DNA of 64,000 bases from Gorsachius magnificus (lineage: Eukaryota; Chordata; Aves; Pelecaniformes; Ardeidae), in the NCBI GenBank assembly GCA_034008185.1, contig CM067086.1, forward strand, positions 32,695,007 to 32,759,006. The letters are read 5' to 3'. Below the pieces are notes generated by a model that did not search any database, was not told the origin of the DNA, and was given only the letters and a program-made list of their open reading frames with translations. Position 1 is the stretch's first letter, and each line of letters starts with the position of its first letter. Shown piece by piece: positions 1 to 14,600 of this stretch. Position numbers and translations under genes: made by a program.

Positions 1-1792
1 TTATTCATTGTAATGTCTTGGTGCATGATGAATGAGGCATGTGTGCTTTGCAGTGACTTACCTGCCTATTCAGCATCCTATTTAAGGGGGAAAACTAAGG
101 AGAAAGTGGACATGGGTTGAAAAGCATGCTGCATGTTTTCTGGGGGGGATCTGTAATAGATCCCAAGGATCAACTAATGAGAACACGATACTCACCAAAC
201 TGGATTGAACTGTTCCTTCTCCTAATCTTTGAGGGAAGGGTGAAACACCTCAAAGGCATCCCGCTACCAGCCCAGTGATGTAAAGTGTGTCTGTCTGGGG
301 AATTTCTTGCTGACTGCTTCAGGCAACCAGTTTAAATTCTTGTGCATGGGATTTGGTAATGACGTTTTTGCTGTGCATAAGTGCAAAGGCTAGGGAGGAT
401 AACATTGTTTTCTTCCTTGCAGTGCTCGATGGTATAGATCGGGGTGCCTGGTGTGCCATGTAGGGCATCTTTAAGCAGAAGCTGTTTGGAAACTTCAGTT
501 TTCTTAGCTGTCTGGTGAGAACTTGCCCCCTTAGAAAGAAGCAGGCGCTTTCGTATGAGGTGATGTTGTCTGGCTATAAAATTAAAGTGTAACTGGGTGG
601 TAGCTGTAAGAACATGGGCTGGTAAACCTGTTCAGTAAAAGTGTTCATGAACACTGAGACCACATTTTTAGAATCCGTGTGTGTTACAGTGGAGACCCAG
701 AAAATGGTACCTGCTCTTCCCAGCATGGAGGTGACCACCACAAATGGTAGTCATACGTTCCCCAGATGCTCCTGCTGTAGGCACCTTGCTCTTCTCATGT
801 GTGCTGTGTGAGACGTGCAGTTCTACAGCGTTGTGCTGTGCACGTCTACAGCCTAACATGTCTCATGCATTTTTAACTGGAGGAGGAGCAGGGCTCAGTT
901 GGCCTCCCCAGGCAGGTTATGAGCCTGTGTGTTTTCCTATGCTGGCTCACTGGGATCCACTTAAGACTTTGGCCTGGAGTTCTTAGGGTTGGCACAAACA
1001 GCAGTGACAGCAATGGTGAAAACTTGCACGGCTGTGCTGGGGAAGGACTGAGAGCGTTTTCTGGCTGCCTGTGGATTATCACTGTTGTGCCTGACGCTTA
1101 GGCTGTACTCCGGGGTGCACTTACGCTAGCTGAGGATGGCTGTGTTCATTCTGACGATGAGGTGCAGAAAGCAGTCACTGTAGAAAAGAGGCTGGAGAGT
1201 TGTCTGGGGAAACGCTGGGAAGTGGCTAAAATACAGCACATACAGTGGATTGGTCTCACTTTAATGTGTTGTGTCTGCCCCAGGGGCTTGCTGGATGTAT
1301 TGCTGTGATTTTTAGAGGTATTTTGTACAGTCTAAGCAATGGTGTTTGAGGCAGATGGGGGACAGAGTGCAACAGAGTTTACTCTTCTTTTATGTAAGAA
1401 CATAAAAGGTGATTTCTTGCTGTGTGTGACTGTTGGAAACATGATGGTTACCACAAGGAACATGCTTAACATGACTTCTACAAATCTTGTATAGCAACAT
1501 AAAACCCTCTTATCCCCTCAAAGCCATAGGTGAAGTGTGCACGTAGAGGTGGAAAACATGTGTAGTATGCTTGGCAACTGCAGGTGGGAAAAACATGACC
1601 TTGGCAAGAAAGGCAGAGTGTCATCTTTTCCTCACAAAGGCATAAGGTTTGCTCTGACTCTGGGATTTTGGGGCTGAATTATGTTACACAGAGCTTGGAT
1701 CTGTTGGGATGAGTTGGTGTAGAGTGGTGAGATAGGCTTGTGAGCCGTAGGTCCTTCTGTCTGGTGCTAGTCATGCCAGAAAAGCCCGTTTG

Positions 1793-1837
1793 ATTTATAA
1801 ATAAATATAAATTTATTTATATATTTATTTATATAAA
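1793..1837. repeat. 45-bp pure A/T tract with self-complementary TTTATA/TAAATA motifs
   Basis: All 45 bases are A or T, built from interleaved ATTTAT and ATAAAT units that can fold back on themselves. It is probably a degenerate AT-rich simple repeat. Nothing links it to a gene function. Confidence 0.7.
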
Positions 1838-4800
1838 GTCTGTGGAGCCACCCCACCGCTTTATTTTGACCCAGGCGTGTGAGACTGACGTGTAGGTTCT
1901 CAAGAGAGTCACCCAGAGTCCTGAGACAGAACTGGGGACTTCTTGGACCAACGCAAAAGATGCTTAAGTGAGCAAAACCAGTAGCATTAATATGATTAGC
2001 AAAAAAAACTTGCTTCCTGTTCTCTTCCCGCCGTTGCCTTCCCTGCTCTTATTCCCCTGCTTCATGAGAGCAGAACTTGGTCATAGGATGTTTGCGGTTG
2101 TGGCCTGGTGCTAGTTTCACCTTTTGGCTGCTTATTAGGCAGTAAAGCAGAACTGTTTTTTCTCCCATGTTGGCTTCCTGTCGTTGTGTCTTTCCTGCTC
2201 AGCTGGCAATGTGTGTATCCTATTGGTAAGGGCTGGGTCAGACCTTTGCAAGTCAACCCTTGTACCAGTACTGCAGCTGGCTGACCTTGGGCTTCTACCT
2301 GCAGTTGTCCCCTCTTTTTCTTCCAAATCCATTGCTGCTTTGAAGCACTACAACATGAACAAGGCTCTGCAGAGACCTTCTCCGCCCTCAGTGCACTGAA
2401 ACAGGCCCCATTGACAGGGCTGAGGTATGCATGAAAAAATATGGGATTTTGGTCTCTCACCCAGATGAATCTTTGGTTTGTCATTCTATCTTTGCAGACT
2501 GAAAGCCTCCTGGAAATGTGTTCATCCCTGTGGTGTGGGAAATTACAGCAGAAGTGGCCTTTCCGTTGTATTAGAGCCAAGATGAGAAGTGCTGGCAGGT
2601 GAAAAGGCTGTGTCTTGGCTATTAATACTCACTACAGTGGACACCACTGATGCAAGTCTCCATATATCACCTCTCTGTCACTCAGATTGGAGTGGTTTCA
2701 AGTAGGTCTCTGGATGTCAGCAATCCAGAGCTTTTGGGCAATTGTACAGAAATGCACCAGTATGGATAGTTGATAGGCAGGCAAGGTTGCAGGGCAGACT
2801 TGTTAAGCAGCAACTTGTTCTACATCCACTTAGATGGCTTATGTGGTGAATGGGAAGCGGGGATGACTTAGTGTATCAGTTGATTGCTTCTTTGGCAGTC
2901 TGCTTGACTTTGCAGTGACTGTGCTTTACTGTGGTATAGGGCCAGCCCTTCAGGATAGCACAAGTGGGTTCTGCTCACACGTCCTACGCATGGCCCTCAT
3001 TTTCAGAAGGATCCTTTTGAAATCTTGTATCTCTGCACCACACAGCCCAGTGTGGATGGCAGCCTGTTGGCTCTGCTCCTTCCATGAGCAGAGCACTGTA
3101 TGGCCAGAGAAGCTTCATGCAGACTACTTGAGCTTCCTTTTACAACGCTAAGGACAACTCTCCCATACTACAGAGGTGCTGAACCGAGGCCAGCTGGCAG
3201 TGAAGGAAGAACTTATGCTTTCCACGGCCTTTGGATCAGGCAGCCAGGGCACTTGCTACTCCTTGTTGCAACATACGATGCTAAGCACTCAAACTTCCCT
3301 GCTGCTGTAAATGGAAGTTGTGCTGTTACATCTTCTCTCCAGGAGCTAGCCCGTAAAGGCCTCTGAGAGATGAGGGAGAGCAAGAGAACCATGTACGGTC
3401 TCTGCATCCCGGCTGAGTGCTGTTTTCTTCATCGTGGGAAGTGATGTGTACATCCCAGAGCCCTGTTTCCTGGCCAGATTCCTTGGCTCTACAGCAGCTG
3501 AGTTTCTCTTGCTACCCAGTGTACTTACCTGTGATCCCCCTCGGTTTATTTAAATCTACCCTTCAGTAGATGCTTAAATGTATTATCCCCAAGAAAACTT
3601 TAAAATTTGGCTCCACAGGTGAAAAAAAAAAAGAAGCAAGTAACTTTCTTAACTGCTAAACAATACCTAAGAAAGTATGCTGTGTTTAAAGCAGTTTAGA
3701 CCATTTCTGTGCCAGGGTTTATCACAATGGAAAATACTTAATTTCCTAAGGAAAACTTTGATTGCAGCCAAAAGCAGTTCCAGCTTTTTATGCTTCCAGT
3801 ATTTATGCTTCCAGGTGAGCTTCCTACATGTCTTATCTGGTTTGGGAGATGTGGAGATCTCCCACTGGTGAGGGAGGGGAGAGCAGTAGCTCAGATGGAA
3901 GGGCATGGTGGGAAGAGGAGTGCGGGGGTACGTTTGTTCAAGCCTCTGCCTTCCCTCTAGCTCTGCTCGTGGTGTTGCTGTGCAGGAGGAGCATCTCCAG
4001 AGGAAGCATCCATCTTGGCCACACCTGGCTCCACGCACAAAGCAAGACCTTGCGCTTCGTTAGTACTTGCTCATCAAGCACCTTTTGTCAGTGGCATTTG
4101 CAGGCGGCTGTGCTGTGCAGAGAAGGCTGGGTGGGGGCAGCGGGGGAGTACATTCATGAACACAAAGCAGTCTGTTTCAAAATGGCTAACGTGTGGAAAC
4201 TTGCTGTTTCCCAACGGTTTTGTTGGGCCGTTGGGGAACTCTGGCCAGGGATGAGACTATTTCCAGCTGTGGTGAGCCAAGTGTGAACTCACTCTGGGCA
4301 AGATGCCCAGCTCCACTGGTTTTCTCCTGCCAGAAATCTTCGCCCTCCAGCCAGTGATACCAAACTCAGTTTCTGCCAGTCCTCAGCTGAAGACCTCTGA
4401 AGGGAGAGGAGAACAAGACCAAGCAGAGCAAGATACTGCTGAGGAGGGAGTGAGGGGAAGCACTCGAGCTTGCACAGAGTGGGGTGTCACCACTGAGGGG
4501 TGGCTGTTGTGGATGAGGGCTGGCGAGGGGGGTAGGGACCTGCTTTTCCTAGGGCAAGTGGAGAGGAAAAAGTGAGTGGCGGGGGTGCAAGGGGTTGGCT
4601 TTCCTTGGTTACGCAGAGCTGTCCAACCCCAGGGACATACTGCTGGCAGTACCGTCAGGGTAGTCATCTGGGAATGAGTATTGTTCCCTTCATCACGGTT
4701 TCAACACGCTGGGGACTTCTTCTGTAGAATAGGATATTCTGTTCTCCTTTTGTGGAATGTGCTGCAGGGCAGAAGGTGCCCTTCAAGGGGGACACTGTGC

Positions 4801-6674
4801 ATCTGGGACCTCTTGCCCTCTGCAGGAAAAGCATGGCCCCAAAAACCTTCATCTTCCAGAGCTGGCAGTCCTCCTTGTTGCAGCTTCTGTGCATTGGGAT
4901 AGGACTTCTTGTGGGGATCTATTGGTCCAGCTGTTTTTTCACAGAGACCGCTCTGCAGTCAAATGCTGCGGAAGAACAAGGAGAGGTGTGGGAGTCAGAT
5001 GTGCAGTCAGATGCCTCCCTGCATGTTACTTGTATGGGTTTTTAGCAATTGGAGGGACTAAGGGATTGATACTGTGGTCCTTCCAGTGCTGGCGACAATT
5101 GCTAGCGAAAGGAAATTTCTAGCTGCTCTCTTTGGTGAGTGCCCTTGGCTCCTGATACTGTGGGTGTTTGCACTTGGCTGTTTGGTTTGGAGCTAAGCAG
5201 GTCTCTTGTTAAAGAATTTCTAAAATGCCTGTAGTCACACCCCCTTGCATGCTGAAACAAAGCATCACAACCATGATACTGTGTCGGTAACTCAGCGTGC
5301 ACACGCCTGTCTGCAGCATGTCTTCTGCGTCGAGTCATGCAGAGGTGTTGGAGCTGACGAGGCCAGCGTATGAACAGGAGACCTTCTGTTCCTGTGAGCG
5401 CACCTCCTCCGACACTGCTAATTTCCATGTGCCAGCGTATCATTTAGCGACATGTTACACTGCTCCTTGTTGTTGCAGCCTGCTGCAAATGGTCTGACCC
5501 AGCCAGCTACTGACAGCCTCCTACAGGGTGGACCGCTGAAAGCTGTTTCCATCCTAGACCCGAAGGAGTATTTCCCTCCCCCTCCTATAATGCCTTGTTT
5601 CTTTAAAGCTGTTAACTGGCCATAATCCAATCATTACTACTGTAATTAGTGAACTGCTTACAGTAGCCTAAAGCACTTGAAGTGTAATATCCTCTGTGCT
5701 TGCAGAGCTTGGAACAACTTTTGCCTGCAGTCCTGTGGGACGCAACTGCTGCTGGCCCAGGGGTGAGTGCAGGGGACACAGAGCAAGCCTGGCACAGGCC
5801 ACGCTGCCTCTCACACCAAGCCCTGGATGCCACCCCGTGGGCTTCCCACAGGTGGGAGAAGCTCAGGAGCCCTGTGGAGGTGGGCCAGTGTGGCCAGCTC
5901 ATGGTGATCTCCTGCTGCCCCTTTGTCAGAAAGGAGCTTTCTCTTTGCAAGCTGTGTCAGGATGCTGGTTGAACTTGCAGGGCAGCTGGTGGCACTGAAG
6001 GTGTGATGTAGTAGTACTTAACATTTGACTTATTACATCGTAGAAAATGCCTGTGTTGCAATAGGATCAACATCTCCTCTTGCTGTCAGAATACCCTCTT
6101 GTCCCTATGCACAGTGTTTGTGCTTCTCTGCCTCCTGCCCTCCAAATCACTAACTTCATAGGCAAGGCCAAGAGACTTCAGCTCCTGGCCCTGCAGATTC
6201 ATTCTGCAGGACTTGGGGTTTCCAAGCAGATATGTGCCTCTGCTGCGTTATTCAGCCGCTTCTCCTTTTGGGAGCTATGAGCCAACTTTTCTGAAAGCTT
6301 CTGCCCTCCCCTTCATACCCTGACAGGGGGGCAGTACCAGCACACTTGTCTCCAGCCTTTGTTCTGCTTCCTCATTTTTACCTCTGGAGATGAAGCTTGT
6401 TGTAACTCCGGCTTTTCCTTCCTGGGGAGGAGGAAAATGACTGTGGTGAGGAACAACTGTAGGTAGCTTTTAAAGTGGAGACCCCTGCTGAATGAGAAGG
6501 GGTGAGGATGAGTGAGTACATGCAACTGCAGCAAGCAAAGGCCCTGCAGTGGTAAAATACCTAGCTGCCCAGCTGCCAGCCATCAGTTGGCAGGCTGAGT
6601 AGGGTATTCATTTGCAGTATTTGGCCTGTGATGGGGTCAGAAAAATGAAAAGTCTTTTTGGCCTAAGGATGAGG

Positions 6675-6762
6675 TTTTTTTTTTAAAAAAAAAAAAAAAA
6701 AAAACAAACCCAAAGCAATAAAACACACACACACAAAAAACACCCCCACCCCAAACCCCATT
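6675..6762. repeat. T10-A20 homopolymer junction followed by A/C-rich low-complexity DNA
   Basis: Ten T are followed directly by twenty A, then a short (CA)n run and an A/C-rich stretch ending in cccacccc and ccaaacccc blocks. The T-to-A switch makes a self-complementary fold-back. The A run could be the tail of an unrecognised retroposed sequence or simple slippage; no element body was identified. Confidence 0.6.
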
Positions 6763-9700
6763 CCCATCACAGGGTTTTCATTCTGCTCTTGAGCAATTAT
6801 CGTGCTGCTTTTCCAGGCTTCATTCCTGTGTGGTGCTGGGCAACAGAGGCACTGTAAGATGCGCAGTCTGCATCATGGCCCTGGTGAGTGAAATTAATAG
6901 AGAAACAACCTGAGGAGAATGAGTTTGTTTCGTGTGCTCTGGATTTAGCTTAGGAGGGGAGAGATGTTCTCACTTCTCTGCATCTTGTGCGTGTTGTCGG
7001 CATCTGCCACTACTTACCTTATTGCCCCAGAATTCTGCTGTTGTCGCTGAGTTGCGTGATCGACTGAAAATGTATGTGTTGCCATGTAGGCAAGAGTGGT
7101 TGGTAAGGTGAGAAGCAAGTCCCAGAGTGCCAGTGGCCAGAGATATATATGGTGGGCCCCATGATGTGCCAAGATCTCTTCCTGCTGGCCTGAGCAGTGT
7201 CTGCCTGTTGCCTTGCACTCCACCTTTGCATCTGTCTGCATCTTCCTGCAGCCTCTTGCCATGCTTGTAGCATGCAGGGTACTTGGGGAAAGGGATGTTG
7301 TTTCTGCCCTATGTTTGCACAGTGCCCTGCACAGCAGAGCTCTGATCTGTGCACGTGGTTCCCAGATGCTGCAAGACCACGAGCACTGAAGTGATGGTAA
7401 CTGGTTGTAAATGGATCCCCCCCTTTGTTTTTCTTTTTTTACTTTTAAGTGTTATTTTAAGACCACTTGTGCTGATTACAGCACATAAAAGTTGCTTCCC
7501 TGTTTGTGGTACTTGCTTACAATCCACTTGACTGCAAGAAGGTATTTTCAGTTCTGTCTGTATTCTTCTGTACTACCACTGTGTGTTTGACTTGCTGTTG
7601 GTTATAGGTGCTGGCGCAGCCACTATCAGCACACCCTGCTTGAGTGCTTTTGAGTCTCTCTTCAGGATGAAGTCTAGTAATAGGCCACTTTGGAGTGGTG
7701 CTTATGGGTTTCTGTTATCTTCAGCTTCAGATGTCTGCTTTCAGCGTGTCACTACAAAATTGCAAGTATAGATGTCCCTTTCTCCACACCCTTCCAACTC
7801 TACTAGTGTAGTACAGCAGATTTTTGTAGCGAGTTTTTGCTGTGGGCATAGCCAAAGAGAATAAAATCACCAGCATACTATTTTTTGTTAAATTTTGCTT
7901 TGAGTTTAAAGCCTCTGATGGTACTCCTTGGTAACTCTTTTTCTACCTTTGTTTCCCGATCCTAAATTCTCCCTCTTCCTCTTCTCCTTTCCCTTCTTTG
8001 CCTTACCTTCATTAACCGGAGCGGGGAAGGGAAATGTGTGCTCCCATCTTACTCTGCCATTGTGTTCAGTGATCTCGTATGCTTTGGATTGAAGACTGCT
8101 GTTCTGGTTGCTGGCTTTCAAGGTCTGATACATTAACAAAATGATGTGGTGCTGGAAAGAGCTCTTGAAACTTTCTGTTAGTAAGTTTTTAATCATTATC
8201 TTCATATCTTTCATGTAGAGACTATTTTGGTGGTGTTGGTTTCCTTCAGAGCTTATTTGGAAGTCCCTCTCTGGCAGTGGGCTCTGGCAGGCCCTAGGTA
8301 AGCAAGCCTTGCTCTGCTTCTGAGCAGAGCAGCAGCAGGCAGCCTTGAGGTAGCGAGTGTTTGCACTGAGCACATTCAGGCTGTGGGAATTGAAGATGTG
8401 GGTTCCATCTGCACAGCCCATTCAAAGGAACAGCTCTCCAGGCAAAGAGCAAAGCTCTTCCTCAGTGCCGGGGTGCAGTAGGCTGTAAGAGGTATCTTTT
8501 GGATAAGTGTGCCTCTAGGTGCAAGTGCTGTCCTGATGCTACAGCAAAGAGCAAGGCATTGGCAAAACTCGCTTGGGTTTCTGTTCCCCTCTGACTTTCC
8601 TGCATGGTGGATTGGCAAGTCATATTCTCCTATGACTACTTCTCATGTGAACCCTTAATGAGGTTTTGTGAGGGTGCTTATTTGTCATGAAATTGCAGTG
8701 CACCAGAACTACCCTTCCGATATTAGTAGAAGAAAATAGAAACAGGCACATCTAGCTAATATTTCTATCAAACTAACTGGGACTCAATTTATCCCCCACT
8801 TGTTCCTTACTTTGCCTTTCCAAGAGGATATGAGTGGGCAAAATATTTTACATATGTATAGTGGGGATAACATGTTCCAGAGCTCTTAACGTAGTTTATG
8901 TAGCAGTTATCTGCTTTTTGGCTAGTGAACTAGTACTTCTGCAGCCTTACAAAAGGGGTGAAAAAAATGTATTGTGTAATTGAAGTCTGTAAAATGTATT
9001 CTAGACAGTTTGCCAGAGGGTGACATAAGGTATATTCAAATTGGCGGTCCCTGATGATTCCAAAGACCTGCCAAAATCTTATGGTTTGCACCTACTTTAT
9101 TTAATTTTTGCATATGCAAGTGTTCTCTCTTCATCCATGTACTTGGGGCAAGGCTAGCTCCAGATACAGTTTCCCAGTCTTCAGTCCAGTCTGACTGTGC
9201 TATCTGTCACTTGTTCTCAGTTGGATGTGCCCATGATCAGTACTTGAGCATGCTATGGAAAAGTGCATTTTCAGCCAGATAACCTCAGGCTCAGCAGGAT
9301 CGGTGCTGTTAAGAGAAGAAGGGAGGTGGCAGGGTGGGGGAAGTGAAGGGTGAGTGCTGAGTAGGACTGCTAACAGCAGCTTGTCAATACAGTGGTCAGT
9401 GCCAGCTATGAAACCAGTCCCTCAGCTATATGGTATTTGGAGCTGCAACAAATGCAGAGGGGACCTGGCTCTGGCGGCCAAAGGAGCTTGAGGTTTGTGT
9501 TCTGTCCAGGCTTCTGAATACCTTTTACTAGGTTGGAAAGCAAAGCAATGCTTTCTCACTTTCTTTAAGCCCTGCCCAAATTCCTTGAATTTCTGCAGCT
9601 TGGACCAGGTGATAGTTCTAGTCTGCATGTGAAAAGAATCAACTGTCCGCCAACTCTCCATAGGTAGGAATGCACCTTAAAACCACCTCTAGCCATGCAA

Positions 9701-11520
9701 GATACCAGAGATTATGGGGGAAGGGGTTTGGAGTGGGGGAATGGAAATCTGCCTGACACAAGTAGTGTTGGAAGCTGTGAGACTGCTTTTGGCTGGATAG
9801 AGTAAGGGGGCTGCACTAGCAATAGCTGCCTGAGAAATACGTGTCCCCAGCTGCTGCTTCCCTCCCTTGCAAGGCACAGCCTCTGCACTGCTCCAGCATA
9901 ACTGCTTGTGGACATGAACTGTGAGCCAGATGAAAGAACTTAATTGATGTTAAAATTAATTTACCAAAACATTAAGAGGGAGAAGAGTTAAACCTAGATA
10001 GCTCCCCACAGTGAGGGAGCACTGAGAGAATGGGCAAGAGCTGGAGACAGTCTAAGGAAAAAACCCCACTTTTAACTGTTTTTGCTGTGGAAATAAGTAT
10101 CGGTGGATCTGTGTTCTGAACATCACATTGCCTGGTTCCTGAAGCACTGGCCCTGGACTGGGATTTGGCATCTATCTCATTTTCAAGTCCAATGCAGTCT
10201 CCCGCCTTCTGGAAGTGAATGCTTAATAGCTGGTTGAAGAACTGCTGCGCAGCAGCTGCTGAGCTGGGAAAGAAGCTGCTTCTGTTGCCTATGCAGGAAC
10301 ATTAGCCGCCTCCTCTTAGGCCCTGCAGAGATTGCCAGAGCTCAGAGCAGTTCACACAAACCCAGTTGCTGCAGCGCTTTGAGGAAACAAAGCTGCTGCT
10401 CAGCCAGTGCAGTCTTTAGCCCTCCAAGTCTGAAAGCTCAAAATCTGAAGACTTTGCCATGCTGCTTTGCAGAATACCAGACTTCTTCCATGAACAGGTA
10501 CCAATAGTCAGATCCCCATCTTTAAAGAGCAGCAAGGCTGCTGTAGGGAGTTTGGGGAGCAAAGCGCTGTGCTGTGGGTTGGCTCCTCATGCCTGGGAGC
10601 TGGTGCTTCCCTGTTGGGATAATGCAACAGGGCTGGCTGCTGCTGCAGTGAGCTGAGCAGGAATCCCCTGTCAGCAGGGAGATGTTCCTCTGCCGCAGCA
10701 GCTCCACTGATGGGTGGCCGGCTCTTTATTCCCTAGCAAATGCATAGTGCTCTGATTTGATCTGCTTTCGCTGCCTGGTGGCTGTTTGTATGGACCTGTA
10801 TTGCTCTGCCAACTGTTGCTTCAAGCGTAATTCAAAGTCTGCAGCATGAACATGTCAGGGCTCTGTGCAGAGTCGTCTTGGGTAGAGCTCAGCCTACAGC
10901 AGTCCTAAATACAGAGAAACCACAGAGAGCTGGAGACAGGCTCTAAATTATCAGGGTTGGGTTCTTAAGCATCAGGAAGTTGGGGGGGAAAAAGTGCTAG
11001 AGAGTAGCCTGCTAAGCAATGCAAGAGGCTTAGCTGTTTTGGCAGCTGAGAAGGGAAGAAATAAATTCTAATTCACTTAACAATACCTTACCTGCGTGCA
11101 GAAATGGGCTGTCTGGCTCATGGCATGGGAGACAATCTAATGTGGAAATGACTAACTTCCTCTGGCAGTTGCCAGTACGGTGCATAGGATGTAGGAGGTA
11201 GGATGTGAGGAGGTCCTGGGCCACTAATAAGCAGAGCTAGGCTTGCTAAGTACCAAGTTGAACTTAACGCTGTGAAAACTCCACATTCTGAGTTGGATTG
11301 CCTGATTTGTGCAGGAAGAAAATGTTTCCCTTACAAGCACAAAATTCTGTGGCCATCCGACTGCATAACAGAAAGGAAGAGTCCTGCAAAGGTTAGATCC
11401 TATGTGCCTCAATGATAGGATATGTGATCCCATGGGAGAGAGGGGCTGAAATTCATTGCTTACCTGGCTTCCAGCCTGCTGATTCAGGTCACTTTTTCTT
11501 CCCAAACTGTGGTGGGTGCT

Positions 11521-11670
11521 GGCGTAGGGTTGCGTGGTCATAAGCGCACAATGCGTGTGACAGCGTTGGAGTGGGAGCACAGCGTGCGATGCGCTGCACC
11601 GGATGCTTGTGCAGCAGCCGCGGTGCCCCTGGGCAATGGCCAAGGCCTACTGTAGTGTGTAACAATCGCG
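11521..11670. promoter_or_regulatory. Local CpG cluster in CpG-poor intron 1
   Basis: I count 13 CpG dinucleotides in 150 bp, 11 of them in the first 100 bp, in a region where CpG is otherwise sparse. Several sit in alternating GCG/TGCG words. This could be a small CpG-rich regulatory element, an unmethylated enhancer or chance. It is too short for a classical CpG island and no transcript start is evident. Confidence 0.35.
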
Positions 11671-14600
11671 TGATTGCTTGCTGAGGAAAGGGTTGGGACA
11701 ACTGCATCCTTGCTCTTCAAGCCCACCCGCTGGTTATTCAGCATGTTGGGAGTGGGATTATTTCTTCCTGGCCCACGGACAAGATCAACTTGAGCCTCCC
11801 ACTGCGGGATCTTAATTACCCATACCCTTTTCCCTGTGAAGCTGCACGTAGACCAGTGTTGTTGTTGGACGTGTCTGTGGCTGGTGCCCAGCCATGTGCG
11901 TGGGTCAGAGCAGGGTAGATCACCGAATAAAGCAGATTTCCAGAAGACTGGTTATGCTGGAAATTGCATTCATCCTTCTGCAACCTTCCATTGTGTGGCT
12001 GTGGTTTTCCAGAGGAGACAGCAGCGAGCACCAAGCTGGGGACAAAAGGCCGGTCAGTCTGCGGAGATGCTGTTTTGCTATTCCCACTGCAACTTTGTGC
12101 TGACCTGCAGCTGCCAGCAGGAAGAGGGTTAAGCGCACATATCACATGGCACGGTTCTGTTTACTGCATACTTCTCATAATCGGGGCTGGCATCCAAATC
12201 CGGAAGAAGATTAGCACTTAACCAGAGACCCTGAAACAATGTGTTTCATGTTGGTATTTCTGTGAAGCTATGCAGTCTGCCATCAGCTCTCTTGCAGAGA
12301 CCTGCTCATCCCTGCAGCCCTCAGAGGGAGCTATGGGGAGAGCAGAAAATGGACAGTTTTAGGACTGGACTGAACTGCGTTTATCATTGGCGTAAGCTTG
12401 AAGCCAAGGGAGTTTTGCCAGGAATTAACTTACTCCATAATAATTTGATCTCTACCAAAGGAAGTTCTGGCTGGACCCTGGTATGAGATTAGTGCGTGAA
12501 GCTATCCAGGCTCAACAGTGACTAATCTGGGAAATGGGACCGTGCCCCTTTGCGTAAGGGTTTGGATGGGTGTCACTCAGTGATTTGGCCACTACTGAAT
12601 ACAAGCAGTTGTGGTCGCAGAGAACCAGGTATAAAATTCAAATTGGTTTTTGAGGTGTGCTTTTGGACAAGAGGGAAGGTATAATTTTGCACCACGGTCT
12701 ATAGCTTAAACCTTGCTATCAGTGTGGGCGTAACTGTAGCAAACTTCCGTAGAGCCCAAGGCAGGGTGTGATTTACCTTCCTACTACTCTTCCTGCAAAA
12801 GTGTTTCTTTCTGTGTCCTAACAAACTTGTCTCTGCCCATACATGTACACAGCGTGGGGCTTTTCCCCTCTTCAGCCTAGTACCAGATCACTTGTGAAGA
12901 CCTGCCTTGTCCTTAGAGCTTGAACATGTGAAAGCAACCTGCCTTGCTGCTGATTTCCAAAGCTGTTTCTGAAGATTCCTATAATCTCTTAGAAATTGCA
13001 GAGGTCTGTATTCCCCCATGCTCCCAAAGGTCATTTTCCATCGCCCTCTTTTTGTCTTATCTGAAAAGTCTGATGGATGAAGTTTATATGAATTAGATAT
13101 GGAAGAGAAAGGATGGAGAGGTGTGCTTCCCCACCTGCCCCCACCCCTCGCAATGAAGCCAAAGATACTAGAAAAAACTCTTGACCTTCCTGTTTGTTAT
13201 TGGGGTCTACCTGCTTAGGAAGTTCTTGGGCTGAAGGGGAACAGGAGAGGCTTCCTAGTCTAAGAAGAAGGTTGGGATAAACCTGTCCATGTGTCTGTTA
13301 GCAATGTCAGAAGGACCCTGCTTTTTTTCTCAACAAAGTTGACTTGTTTACTCTTTTGTACTTCAGCAGGAAAGGAGATGAGTTCCTGCTTCCTATTTTG
13401 TTGAGTGCTAGCTGTGACTGCTAACCTATGGTACAGCTTCTTAACCACAAATATTAAAAATATAGCAGTTTGAGTCTGTCTTGGATTACCTTTTCTATAT
13501 TGGTCTTACACTGAACTCGATTATTCTAGGATAAACAGAAAACTACTTGAACTTCCAGAAATAACCTCAAATTCCTCTAATTAGAAGACTCATGATGGAT
13601 GTCTGAAGGTGCTAGCAAGAGTATCTGTTTTCAGTACATATTGACAGACCTTGTATGATTATTGCTGGAATGAGGTTTTTGGGTCTTCTGAAACAAGTGG
13701 CAATAAATGTTCCTTGGCTGTTTGTACCTGGGATAATTTGACTTCCATGTGGTAACTAACACTGCTATGCGCCTAACATCTGCTAACTAACATCTGCATG
13801 CACCTTGCCTCACTGGGATGATACCTTAGTTGAGAAAACAGACAGCAAACATCATGGCAATGATGACTTGTAGATTGCACACCAACTGCATGTCCTGCCA
13901 TTTGGGTTATCTATTTCTGGTCAGTGTTTTGTTTGGTTGCTTTTTTTTTTTCTCTAATATGATGCAGGATCCAGGATCTGCTAGTTTTGTTATTCCTACT
14001 GTATCCATGCTTGCATATATCGCAGTAGAAGCTACTTAGGCATTCCCTAGGTAAAGAATAAAATACCCTGAGCATCACAGATCAGAAAAAAACAGGGTAG
14101 GTCAAAAAAAATGAATAAGACTGCCATGTAACCATGAGGAAAAGTCACCATATATCAGTTGTGATAGTAAGCTGAATTGCAAATGTTTTGCTTAGCAACT
14201 GTTGCAAAGGAAAATTGTCAGGCAACAGCAAAATTAGGGATGGTGAGTACGGAAGGCACTCTTTTTAAGAGATGAGCTGTACTCTGACATATTATCTGTG
14301 ACTAAATGATTTGGCATTTCCTTACACAAACACGAAAGATAAGTATTTATGAATATGCATCAAAGCAAGTTCAGTCTAATCCCTTAGCTTCATAAGTGCT
14401 TTTGCTGGCTTTCTGTGTGTAGTGGATATCTCTAGGCAGCTTCCCAACGCAAGGCAGTAGGGTCAAAGACCTTGATGTGGTAGTAACTTCTATGGCCAAT
14501 CCTTGGGCAACAGTGGTGAATTTGGGTAGGCATCCAGCCATGGTAACTGAAGGATGGTGGTTGGCTTAGTCATTCCCTTTCCCCTAAAATAAATGATGTA

